Assembly (NCBI GenBank): GCA_963930645.1
Contig: OZ005662.1
Coordinates: 98,006,436 to 98,070,435 of the forward strand
From: Salticus scenicus
Lineage: Eukaryota; Arthropoda; Arachnida; Araneae; Salticidae
Reading direction: 5' to 3'
Length of the DNA: 64,000 bases
In this document: one piece after another, positions 1 to 12,240 of the stretch
How the letters are laid out: every line of letters begins with the position of its first letter
How positions within the stretch are numbered: the first letter of the stretch is position 1
The notes under the pieces: generated by a model
The model's database searches: none
Told to the model about the DNA's origin: nothing
What the model saw: only the letters and a program-made list of their open reading frames with translations
Made by a program: the position numbers and the translations under genes

Positions 1-3000
1 AAGATGATTTTTGCAAGCCCCTTCAGTTAACACCGCAAGGTTTCCGGGACTTACAAAGAAAAAATTTAGTGTCAAAATACATATAATACTTATGATAAAG
101 TTGAAGGGAATATAATCGAATGTATTAAAAATGTTTCAAATAATAAAGAAATGTGTAGGTATTTATCTGTACCTTCAGTTAACACCGTAAGTCTGAGAAA
201 GCAAAATGTTAATGCCAAAGAAAATGAAAGATTAAAGGGAAAAAGCTGAAATGCATGTAATCGAAAGTTTTCAAAATATCTCAAAAAGGGAAGTAGGATT
301 TTTACCAACGACTATAGTTAAAATTCATGGTTTCCGAAAATAAGAACGAAGTATGTACTGCTAAAGAAATATAAGTATGCTTCACAAAATTGAGGTAAAT
401 TGTGATCGAAAGATCTTAAGTCTTACGGTAGACTGTAAGTGTTTTTTGCCAGTCGCTTCAGTTAACACCGCAAGGTTTCCGGGACTGACAAAAATGTTAC
501 TACCAAAGTAGATGTGTTATTTCTGGACAAAACAAAAGTGAGAAGCACACAAAAGTTTTCAGATTGTCCGAAATCATAAAAGAAATTGTGGATCTCTGCC
601 AGTCCCTCCAGTTAACACCGCAAGGTTTCCGGGACTGACAAAGAAAAATGTCAGTGCAAATGTTGATGTAAGATTTCCGGAAAAACTGAAGTGAAGTGAA
701 CAGCACATAAATTTTGCAAAATGTCTGAAATCATAAAAAACAATAGATGTAATTTTACTTGAACCTTTACTTAAATTCGTCTGGATTCTAGAATCAAGAA
801 AGTACTGCAAGAGGACAAGCTACATTTCTGGAGAAGACTGACGTGAATGGTAAAGAAATGATTTTAAAGAAGTTTTAGGTCTTAAAGGAAATGCTAGAGA
901 GTTTTTGCCAGTCCCTTCAGTTAACACCGCAAGGTTTCCGGGACTGACAAATAAAAAAGTTAGTAACAAAATACATATATGATTTCTGGACAAAACTGAA
1001 GTGAACAAAACGTAAATGTTTTCAGATTGTTTGAAATAATAAAAGAAATTGTGGATCTTTGCCATGTCCTCCAGTTAACATGGAAAGATTTCCGTGTGTG
1101 ACAAAGAAAATTTAGTACCAAAGTAGATGTATGACTTCTGGACAAAACTAAAGTGAACAGCACACAAAAGTTTTCAGATTGTCTAAATCAGAAAAGAATT
1201 TGTGGATCTTTGACAGTCCCTCTAGTTAACATTGCAAGGTTTCCGTAAGTGACAAAGAAAAATGGCAGTGCAAATCTAGATGTAAGGATTCGAGAAAAAA
1301 CAGAAGTGAACAAGCACATTAATTTTCAAAATGTCTAAAACCATAAAAAAAATTTAAAAAGTTTTCGGTCTTAAAGAAAATAGTGGAGAAATTTGCCAGT
1401 CCCTTCAGTTAACACCGCAAGGTTTCCGGTAAAGACAAAGGAAAAAGGTAGTGTTAAAGTAGATATAAGATTTATGATAAAATATAAAGAGGTAATAGAA
1501 TTTTTTAAAAAACGTCTTAAAACATAAAAAAAAGTGAATTTTTCCAGTCCCTTCAATTAACACCGCAAGGTTTCCGGGACTGAGAAAGAAAAAAGACTAG
1601 TGCAAATTTATGTGTAAGATTTTTGTAAAAAACTGAAGTGGACAGCACACAAATAATTGCAAACTGTCTGCAATCATAAGAAAAATGATGGATTTTTTCA
1701 AGCCCCTTCATTTAAAATCAAATGGATTCAAGAAGTAACAAGAAAATGAGTAGCACAAAAGGAGATGTAACTTTTATGGACAAAATTGAGGTGAACAGTA
1801 AGAAAAAAAAAGTTTTAAGTCCTAAAGAAAACGTAAGATGATTTTTGCAAGCCCCTTCAGTTAACACCGCAAGGTTTCCGGGACTTACAAAGAAAAAATT
1901 TAGTGTCAAAATACATATAATACTTATGATAAAGTTTGAAGGGAATATAATCGAATGTATTAAAAATGTTTCAAATAATAAAGAAATGTGTAGGTATTTA
2001 TCTGTACCTTCAGTTAACACCGTAAGTCTGAGAAAGCAAAATGTTAATGCCAAAGAAAATGAAAGATTAAAGGGAAAAAGCTGAAATGCATGTAATCGAA
2101 AGTTTTCAAAATATCTCAAAAAGGGAAGTAGGATTTTTACCAACGACTATAGTTAAAATTCATGGTTTCCGAAAATAAGAACGAAGTATGTACTGCTAAA
2201 GAAATATAAGTATGCTTCACAAAATTGAGGTAAATTGTGATCGAAAGATCTTAAGTCTTACGGTAGACTGTAAGTGTTTTTTGCCAGTCGCTTCAGTTAA
2301 CACCGCAAGGTTTCCGGGACTGACAAAAATGTTACTACCAAAGTAGATGTGTTATTTCTGGACAAAACAAAAGTGAGAAGCACACAAAAGTTTTCAGATT
2401 GTCCGAAATCATAAAAGAAATTGTGGATCTCTGCCAGTCCCTCCAGTTAACACCGCAAGGTTTCCGGGACTGACAAAGAAAAATGTCAGTGCAAATGTTG
2501 ATGTAAGATTTCCGGAAAAACTGAAGTGAAGTGAACAGCACATAAATTTTGCAAAATGTCTGAAATCATAAAAAACAATAGATGTAATTTTACTTGCACC
2601 TTTACTTAAATTCGTCTGGATTCTAGAATCAAGAAAGTACTGCAAGAGGACAAGCTACATTTCTGGAGAAGACTGACGTGAATGGTAGAGAAATGATTTT
2701 AAAGAAGTTTTAGGTCTTAAAGGAAATGCTAGAGAGTTTTTGCCAGTCCCTTCAGTTAACACCGCAAGGTTTCCGGGACCGACAAATAAAAAAGTTAGTA
2801 ACAAAATACATATATGATTTCTGGACAAAACTGAAGTGAACAAAACGTAAATGTTTTCAGATTGTTTGAAATAATAAAAGAAATTGTGGATCTTTGCCAT
2901 GTCCTCCAGTTAACATGGAAAGATTTCCGTGTGTGACAAAGAAAATTTAGTACCAAAGTAGATGTATGACTTCTGGACAAAACTAAAGTGAACAGCACAC

Positions 3001-5586
3001 AAAAGTTTTCAGATTGTCTAAATCAGAAAAGAATTTGTGGATCTTTGACAGTCCCTCTAGTTAACATTGCAAGGTTTCCGTAAGTGACAAAGAAAAATGG
3101 CAGTGCAAATCTAGATGTAAGGATTCGAGAAAAAACAGAAGTGAACAAGCACATTAATTTTCAAAATGTCTAAAACCATAAAAAAAATTTAAAAAGTTTT
3201 CGGTCTTAAAGAAAATAGTGGAGAAATTTGCCAGTCCCTTCAGTTAACACCGCAAGGTTTCCGGTAAAGACAAAGGAAAAAGGTAGTGTTAAAGTAGATA
3301 TAAGATTTATGATAAAATATAAAGAGGTAATAGAATTTTTTAAAAAACGTCTTAAAACATAAAAAAAAGTGAATTTTTCCAGTCCCTTCAATTAACACCG
3401 CAAGGTTTCCGGGACTGAGAAAGAAAAAAGACTAGTGCAAATTTATGTGTAAGATTTTTGTAAAAAACTGAAGTGGACAGCACACAAATAATTGCAAACT
3501 GTCTGCAATCATAAGAAAAATGATGGATTTTTTCAAGCCCCTTCATTTAAAATCAAATGGATTCAAGAAGTAACAAGAAAATGAGTAGCACAAAAGGAGA
3601 TGTAACTTTTATGGACAAAATTGAGGTGAACAGTAAGAAAAAAAAAGTTTTAAGTCCTAAAGAAAACGTAAGATGATTTTTGCAAGCCCCTTCAGTTAAC
3701 ACCGCAAGGTTTCCGGGACTTACAAAGAAAAAATTTAGTGTCAAAATACATATAATACTTATGATAAAGTTTGAAGGGAATATAATCGAATGTATTAAAA
3801 ATGTTTCAAATAATAAAGAAATGTGTAGGTATTTATCTGTACCTTCAGTTAACACCGTAAGTCTGAGAAAGCAAAATGTTAATGCCAAAGAAAATGAAAG
3901 ATTAAAGGGAAAAAGCTGAAATGCATGTAATCGAAAGTTTTCAAAATATCTCAAAAAGGGAAGTAGGATTTTTACCAACGACTATAGTTAAAATTCATGG
4001 TTTCCGAAAATAAGAACGAAGTATGTACTGCTAAAGAAATATAAGTATGCTTCACAAAATTGAGGTAAATTGTGATCGAAAGATCTTAAGTCTTACGGTA
4101 GACTGTAAGTGTTTTTTGCCAGTCGCTTCAGTTAACACCGCAAGGTTTCCGGGACTGACAAAAATGTTACTACCAAAGTAGATGTGTTATTTCTGGACAA
4201 AACAAAAGTGAGAAGCACACAAAAGTTTTCAGATTGTCCGAAATCATAAAAGAAATTGTGGATCTCTGCCAGTCCCTCCAGTTAACACCGCAAGGTTTCC
4301 GGGACTGACAAAGAAAAATGTCAGTGCAAATGTTGATGTAAGATTTCCGGAAAAACTGAAGTGAAGTGAACAGCACATAAATTTTGCAAAATGTCTGAAA
4401 TCATAAAAAACAATAGATGTAATTTTACTTGCACCTTTACTTAAATTCGTCTGGATTCTAGAATCAAGAAAGTACTGCAAGAGGACAAGCTACATTTCTG
4501 GAGAAGACTGACGTGAATGGTAGAGAAATGATTTTAAAGAAGTTTTAGGTCTTAAAGGAAATGCTAGAGAGTTTTTGCCAGTCCCTTCAGTTAACACCGC
4601 AAGGTTTCCGGGACCGACAAATAAAAAAGTTAGTAACAAAATACATATATGATTTCTGGACAAAACTGAAGTGAACAAAACGTAAATGTTTTCAGATTGT
4701 TTGAAATAATAAAAGAAATTGTGGATCTTTGCCATGTCCTCCAGTTAACATGGAAAGATTTCCGTGTGTGACAAAGAAAATTTAGTACCAAAGTAGATGT
4801 ATGACTTCTGGACAAAACTAAAGTGAACAGCACACAAAAGTTTTCAGATTGTCTAAATCAGAAAAGAATTTGTGGATCTTTGACAGTCCCTCTAGTTAAC
4901 ATTGCAAGGTTTCCGTAAGTGACAAAGAAAAATGGCAGTGCAAATCTAGATGTAAGGATTCGAGAAAAAACAGAAGTGAACAAGCACATTAATTTTCAAA
5001 ATGTCTAAAACCATAAAAAAAATTTAAAAAGTTTTCGGTCTTAAAGAAAATAGTGGAGAAATTTGCCAGTCCCTTCAGTTAACACCGCAAGGTTTCCGGT
5101 AAAGACAAAGGAAAAAGGTAGTGTTAAAGTAGATATAAGATTTATGATAAAATATAAAGAGGTAATAGAATTTTTTAAAAAACGTCTTAAAACATAAAAA
5201 AAAGTGAATTTTTCCAGTCCCTTCAATTAACACCGCAAGGTTTCCGGGACTGAGAAAGAAAAAAGACTAGTGCAAATTTATGTGTAAGATTTTTGTAAAA
5301 AACTGAAGTGGACAGCACACAAATAATTGCAAACTGCAATCATAAGAAAAATGATGGATTTTTTCAAGCCCCTTCATTTAAAATCAAATGGATTCAAGAA
5401 GTAACAAGAAAATGAGTAGCACAAAAGGAGATGTAACTTTTATGGACAAAATAGAGGTGAACAGTAAGAAAAAAAAAAGTTTTAAGTCCTAAAGAAAACG
5501 GAGGAGGATTTTCGCAAGCCCCTTCAGTTAACACCGCAAGGTTTCCGGGACTGACAAAGAAAAAAGTTAGTGCCAAAATACATGAA
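1..5586. repeat. Satellite block 1, type-A 12-mer HOR (about 3 units)
   Basis: Tandem units of about 1835 bp: the box of monomer 1 has its conserved AGTTAA at 25, 1859, 3694 and 5526. The first unit lacks one T near 102, and the third lacks 4 bp near 5335, so unit lengths are 1834, 1835 and 1832. Differences between units are single bases, for example gtaaag at 885 versus gtagag in the next two units, or GGGACTG at 939 versus GGGACCG. The last unit is cut inside monomer 1 by a TIR transposon at 5587. No open frame is conserved; all small ORFs are satellite by-products. The array continues off the left end of the window. Confidence 0.97.
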
Positions 5587-7376
5587 GAGCGTGTTCAGTA
5601 GAGCGCCCGAGATGATCAATTCGACCGGTCGATGACGTCACTGATCCTGGACCGGTCTTGGATCGGGCCAGGAATCTACTGAACGCTTTGGAACAATTTT
5701 GACGTGATAGGAGCAGCACCATCTATCTAATTTGACCCGTATTAGCAATTAGCAAGTTATTGTATTTCTGTTGTTTATTTTGTCTGGACTTTTAATACGT
5801 AATTCCATAAAATGCTAAACTATATTACGTTTTTTCTTAAAAAAAAAAAAAAAAGAAAGAAAGATCTTTTATGTAATAACAGTTTTACTTCTTTCTTATT
5901 AATGTAGAATTCTGTACTCTGCTAACAAAAAATAAGAAGCTATTAATTGATTGTACTGACAAATTACTAATATACATTACTTTGGTTATGATTTTTCTAA
6001 ATTCACGTATAAATTTTAATCATGAAAATGTTAAGAATGTTACGTTACATTTATTTTTAAAGGAGCAGAGTAGATTTATCTTAAATGAGCACTTAAAACA
6101 CCTTTCTTTCTCTTCGAATTTTATTATGAACAGAAATGTACAACAAAAACGTTTTTGAAAAAAAAAATAAATAAATAAATAAATAAATAAATTATATAAA
6201 ATATGAAATATGCTGTGCAGTTAATATAATGGATTTATATAAAATATAATCTTATTTTTTTCTTCGATTTATGAATCAATATAAAGAGCTTTTTCTCATA
6301 TTACCGACTGAATATTAAAATAAACTAGCATGGAAACAACACTGCATAATTTTATAGCTACTTTTTTTACAGTCTGTTTGGTTTATTAAATTTAATAATT
6401 GACATCTTAAACTTATTTTTACCTAAATTAACCCTTTAGCCGTGTCGAGTTTTTTAGCATATATGTTTAATAACTCATAAAATCAATACTAAGTGAAGTA
6501 GGAATAAAGCATATTAGTTTTTGAAATCAATGGATATTCAGTAATCTTATGTCCTAGGAAAAATTATCATATTTTTCCAAAATTTGCCACATTAGCCTCT
6601 TATTTCAACTATTATGTGACGGAAAAGCCGTTTGCAACGGTTAAAGGGTTAAAAATATGTGGAAGGATTTTAATTTATTTACTTATAGTTAACTGAATGT
6701 TTTAAAGGTAAAAAATACAATCGTTTACAAACTTTTCTATTTGTAAACAAAAAACAATCGCATGAATGAAAAGCTTTGTCTGAAAAAAAAAAAGAAATAT
6801 AATTCTTCCCAGCTTATTTTTATATAAATTAACAAAATATGATAGCGTCCGAATTAAAAAAATATATATTTTTTTGTTTCAATTAAAATTGTGTAAATTT
6901 TTGTTTTAATTTTATGTTTGAATGTTACGTTCATCAATAAAAAAAATTACGTATCGAAAATCGTTATTACGTAAAAAATCTTTTTTACACAATAAATAAA
7001 TAAACATAATATAGTTTAGCATTTTATGGAATTACTTACCTTATTTTCTACAGCACAAACAATGCATATAAATAGGTACATCTGTATTAATCCTCAGCTA
7101 ATCAAACAAATAAACAATCATTGTCAAAAACAGATGTTCATTGTTCAGGTTTTCACTGCGTAATGTCAATCAGAGCCTGATTTTCAACCTATTGCGTATT
7201 TGATCGATCACGTGACCCAATGGATCAAGAAATTTTTCTGGGCTTTCTGATCCACGACCGGTCGAGATCCGTCCATTCCACTGAACGATGTGACTCTGGA
7301 TCGGTCGACACCACTGAACGCTTTGGCTCAGAATCTTTCGACCGGTCGTGGATCGGGCGCACTACTGAACACGCCC
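5587..7376. mobile_element. TIR DNA transposon in satellite, copy 1 (with nested MITE)
   Basis: Non-autonomous element with terminal inverted repeats: left end GAGCGTGTTCAGTAG, right end read in reverse GGGCGTGTTCAGTAG, continuing as a 24-bp repeat with two mismatches. Subterminal sequence is rich in ACCGGTC and in CTACTGAACG-like motifs on both sides, plausible transposase sites. The body is AT-rich with no transposase frame. Comparing with TE-free satellite (…catataatac…) gives a 3-bp target duplication ATA; here the left copy has mutated to GAA. Length is 1790 bp, or 1569 bp without the MITE and its TTAA. The 3-bp duplication and G-rich ends are most like PIF/Harbinger, but ATA is not the usual TWA target, so the superfamily is open. 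Confidence 0.88.
6432..6648. mobile_element. piggyBac-like MITE nested in TIR transposon copy 1
   Basis: A 217-bp insertion absent from the other four copies of the host transposon. Its ends are inverted, CCCTTTAGCCGT and (reverse) CCCTTTAACCGT. It is flanked by TTAA at 6428-6431 and 6649-6652, while the empty site in the other copies has a single TTAA. TTAA targets and CCC-starting ends are the hallmark of the piggyBac superfamily. No coding sequence is present. Confidence 0.93.
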
Positions 7377-9221
7377 ATAATATTTATGATAAAATTTGAA
7401 GGGAATATAATCGAATGTATTAAAAATGTTTCAAATAAAAAAGAAATGTGTAGGTATTTATCTGTACCTTCAGTTAACACCGTAAGACTGAGAAAGCAAA
7501 ATGTTAATGCCAAAGAAAATGAAAGATTAAAGGGAAAAAGCTGAAATACATGTAATCTAAAGTTTTCAAAATATCTCAAAAAGGGAAGTAGGATTTTTAC
7601 CAACGACTATAGTTAAGATTCATGGTTTCCGAAAATAAGAACGAAGTATGTACTGCTAAAGAAATATAAGTATGCTTGACAAAATTGAGGTAAATGGTGA
7701 TCGAAAGATCTTAAGTCTTACGGTAGACTGTAAGTGTTTTTTGCCAGTCGCTTCAGTTAACACCGCAAGGTTTCCGGGACTGACAAAAATGTTACTACCA
7801 AAGTAGATGTGTTATTTCTGGACAAAACAAAAGTGAGAAGCACACAAAAGTTTTCAGATTGTCCGAAATCATAAAAGAAATTGTGGATCTCTGCCAGTCC
7901 CTCCAGTTAACACCGCAAGGTTTCCGGGACTGACAAAGAAAAATGTCAGTGCAAATGTTGATGTAAGATTTCCGGAAAAACTGAAGTGAAGTGAACAGCA
8001 CATAAATTTTGCAAAATGTCTGAAATCATAAAAAACAATAGATGTAATTTTACTTGCACCTTTACTTAAATTCGTCTGGATTCTAGAATCAAGAAAGTAC
8101 TGCAAGAGGACAAGCTACATTTCTGGAGAAGACTGACGTGAATGGTAAAGAAACGATTTTAAAGAAGTTTTAGGTCTTAAAGGAAATGCTAGAGAGTTTT
8201 TGCCAGTCCCTTCAGTTAACACCGCAAGGTTTCCGGGACTGACAAATAAAAAAGTTAGTAACAAAATACATATATGATTTCTGAACAAAACTGAAGTGAA
8301 CAAAACGTAAATGTTTTCAGATTGTTTGAAATAATAAAAGAAATTGTGGATCTTTGCCATGTCCTCCAGTTAACATGGAAAGATTTCCGTGTGTGACAAA
8401 GAAAATTTAGTACCAAAGTAGATGTATGACTTCTGGACAAAACTAAAGTGAACAGCACACAAAAGTTTTCAGATTGTCTAAATCAGAAAAGAATTTGTGG
8501 ATCTTTGACAGTCCCTCTAGTTAACATCGCAAGGTTTCCGGGAGTGACAAAGAAAAATGGCAGTGCAAATGTAGATGTAAGGATTCGAGAAAAAACAGAA
8601 GTGAACAAGCACATAAATTTTCAAAATATCTAAAACCATAAAAAAAATTTAAAAAGTTTTAGGTCTTAAAGAAAATAGTGGAGAAATTTGCCAGTCCCTT
8701 CAGTTAACACCGCAAGGTTTCCAGGAAAGACAAAGGAAAAAGGTAGTGTTAAAGTAGATATAAGATTTATTATAAAATATAAAGAGGTAATAGAATTTTT
8801 TAAAAAATGTCTTAAAACATAAAAAAAAAAAAAGTGAATTTTTTCCAGTCCCTTCAGTTAACACCGCAAGGTTTCCGGGACTGAGAAAGAAAAAAAGACT
8901 AGTGCAAATATATGTGTAAGATTTTTGGAAAAAACTGAAGTGGACAGCACACAAATAATTGCAAACTGTCTGAAATCATAAGAAAAATGATGGAGTATTT
9001 CAAGCACCTCCATTTAAAATCAAATGGATTCAAGAAATAACAAGAAAATGAGTAGCACGAAAGGAGATGTAACTTTTATGGACAAAATAGAGGTGAACAG
9101 TAAGAAAAAAAAAGTTTTAAGTCCTAAAGAAAACGGAGGAGGATTTTCGCAAGCCCCTTCAGTTAACACCGCAAGGTTTCCGGGACTGACAAAGAAAAAA
9201 GTTAGTGCCAAAATACATATA
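7377..9221. repeat. Satellite block 2, type-B HOR unit between two TE copies
   Basis: One complete 12-monomer unit (1845 bp), starting and ending inside monomer 1 because the transposon sits there. It differs from type A by scattered substitutions, for example GGGAGTGAC instead of GTAAGTGAC in monomer 9 near 8540, and longer A-runs near 8822. Its sequence matches the units at 26723 and 30128 better than type A, so type B is a separate HOR lineage. Confidence 0.93.
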
Positions 9222-10782
9222 GAGCGTGTTCAGTAGAGCGCCCGAGATGGATCAATTCGACCGGTCGATGACGTCACTGATCCTGGACCGGTCTTGGATC
9301 GGGCCAGGAATCTACTGAACGCTTTGGAACAATTTTGACGTGATAGGAGCAGCACCATCTATCTAATTTGACCCGTATTAGCAATTAGCAAGTTATTGTA
9401 TTTCTGTTGTTTATTTTGTCTGGACTTTTAATACGTAATTCCATAAAATGCTAAACTATATTACGTTTTTTCTTAAAAAAAAAAAAAAGAAAGAAAGATC
9501 TTTTATGTAATAACAGTTTTACTTCTTTCTTATTAATGTAGAATTCTGTACTCTGCTAACAAAAAATAAGAAGCTATTAATTGATTGTACTGACAAATTA
9601 CTAATATACATTACTTTGGTTATGATTTTTCTAAATTCACGTATAAATTTTAATCATGAAAATGTTAAGAATGTTACGTTACATTTATTTTTAAAGGAGC
9701 AGAGTAGATTTATCTTAAATGAGCACTTAAAACACCTTTCTTTCTCTTCGAATTTTATTATGAACAGAAATGTACAACAAAAACGTTTTTGAAAAAAAAA
9801 AAAATAAATAAATAAATTATATAAAATATGAAATATGCTGTGCAGTTAATATAATGGATTGATATAAAATATAATCTTATTTTCTTCTTCGATTTATGAA
9901 TCAATATAAAGAGCTTTTTCTCATATTACCGACTGAATATTAAAATAAACTAGCATGTAAACAACACTGCATAATTTTATAGCTACTTTTTTTACAGTCT
10001 GTTTGGTTTATTAAATTTAATAATTGACATCTTAAACTTATTTTTACCTAAATTAAAAATATGTGGAAGGATTTTAATTTATTTACTTATAGTTAACTGA
10101 ATGTTTTAAAGGTAAAAAATACAATCGTTTACAAACTTTTCTATTTGTAAACAAAAAACAATCACATGAATGAAAAGCTTTGTCTGAAAAAAAAAAGAAA
10201 TATAATTCTTCCCAGCTTATTTTTATATATTAAATTAACAAAATATGATAGCGTCCGAATTAAAAAAATATATATTTTTTTGTTTCAATTAAAATTGTGT
10301 AAATTTTTGTTTTAATTTTATGTTTGAATGTTACGTTCATCAATAAGAAAAATTGCGTATCGAAAATCGTTATTACGTAAAAAATCTTTTTTACACAATA
10401 AATAAATAAACATAATATAGTTTAGCATTTTATGGAATTACTTACCTTATTTTCTACAGCACAAACAATGCATATAAATAGGTACATCTGTATTAATCCT
10501 CAGCTAACCAAACAAATAAACAATCATTGTCAAAAACAGATGTTCATTGTTCAGGTTTTCACTACGTAATGTCAATCAGAGCCTGATTTTCAACCTATTG
10601 CGCATTTGATCCAACTAGTGACCCAATGGATAAAGAAATTTTTCCTGGCTTTCTGATCCGCGACCGGTCGAGATCGGTCCATTCCACTGAACGATGTGAC
10701 TCTGGATCGGTCGACACCACTGAACGCTTTGGCTCAGAATCTTTCGACCGGTCGTGGATCGGGCGCACTACTGAACACGCCC
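9222..10782. mobile_element. TIR DNA transposon in satellite, copy 2
   Basis: A 1561-bp copy of the same element without the piggyBac MITE. The target duplication is clean: ATA at 9219-9221 and at 10783-10785. Its insertion point in the satellite monomer is identical to that of the other copies, so it arose by co-amplification with the satellite rather than by independent insertion. No open frame. Confidence 0.9.
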
Positions 10783-11345
10783 ATAATATTTATGATAAAA
10801 TTTAAAGGGAATATAATCGAATGTATTAAAAATGTTTCAAATAATAAAGAAATGTGTAGGTATTTATCTGCACCTTCAGTTAACACCGTAAGTCTGAGAA
10901 AGCAAAATGTTAATGCCAAAGAAAATGAAAGATTAAAGGGAAAAAGCTGAAATACATGTAATCGAAAGTTTTCAAAATATCTCAAAAAGGGAAGTAGGAT
11001 TTTTACCAACGACTATAGTTAAGATTCATGGTTTCCGAAAATAAGAACGAAGTATGTACTGCTAAAGAAATATAAGTATGCTTGACAAAATTGAGGTAAA
11101 TGGTGATCGAAAGATCTTAAGTCTTACGGTAGACTGTAAGTGTTTTTTGCCAGTCCCTTCAGTTAACACCGCAAGGTTTCCGGGACTGACAAAAATGTTA
11201 CTACCAAAGTAGATGTGTTATTTCTGGACAAAACAAAAGTGAGAAGCACACAAAAGTTTTCAGATTGTCCGAAATCATAAAAGAAATTGTGGATCTCTGC
11301 CTGTCCCTCCAGTTAACACCGCAAGGTTTCCGGGACTGACAAAGA
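10783..11345. repeat. Type-B satellite fragment ending in a recombinant monomer
   Basis: Monomers 1 (second half) to 5 of a type-B unit, with the diagnostic CTGTCCC in box 5 (11301) also seen at 30647 and 34055. Inside box 5 the sequence switches to the downstream side of box 7 (gttagtaac at 11351). Monomers 5-6, about 309 bp, are therefore missing here relative to a full unit. The join lies within the shared box and marks homologous recombination between non-equivalent monomers. Confidence 0.85.
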
Positions 11346-12240
11346 AAAAAGTTAGTAACAAAATACATATATGATTTCTGGACAAAACTGAAGTGAACAA
11401 AACGTAAATGTTTTCAGATTGTTTGAAATAATAAAAGAAATTGTGGATCTTTGCCATGTCCTCCAGTTAACATGGAAAGATTTCCGTGTGTGACAAAGAA
11501 AATTTAGTACCAAAGTAGATGTATGACTTCTGGACAAAACTAAAGTGAACAGCACACAAAAGTTTTCAGATTGTCTAAATCAGAAAAGAATTTGTGGATC
11601 TTTGACAGTCCCTCTAGTTAACATTGCAAGGTTTCCGTAAGTGACAAAGAAAAATGGCAGTGCAAATCTAGATGTAAGGATTCGAGAAAAAACAGAAGTG
11701 AACAAGCACATTAATTTTCAAAATGTCTAAAACCATAAAAAAAATTTAAAAAGTTTTCGGTCTTAAAGAAAATAGTGGAGAAATTTGCCAGTCCCTTCAG
11801 TTAACACCGCAAGGTTTCCGGTAAAGACAAAGGAAAAAGGTAGTGTTAAAGTAGATATAAGATTTATGATAAAATATAAAGAGGTAATAGAATTTTTTAA
11901 AAAACGTCTTAAAACATAAAAAAAAGTGAATTTTTCCAGTCCCTTCAATTAACACCGCAAGGTTTCCGGGACTGAGAAAGAAAAAAGACTAGTGCAAATT
12001 TATGTGTAAGATTTTTGTAAAAAACTGAAGTGGACAGCACACAAATAATTGCAAACTGTCTGCAATCATAAGAAAAATGATGGATTTTTTCAAGCCCCTT
12101 CATTTAAAATCAAATGGATTCAAGAAGTAACAAGAAAATGAGTAGCACAAAAGGAGATGTAACTTTTATGGACAAAATTGAGGTGAACAGTAAGAAAAAA
12201 AAAGTTTTAAGTCCTAAAGAAAACGTAAGATGATTTTTGC

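Noticed and set aside
1..5586. CRISPR-like pattern of a conserved ~38-bp box with intervening sequence
   Set aside because: The intervals are about 115 bp, related to each other and repeated every 1835 bp, and the setting is eukaryotic. This is a satellite.
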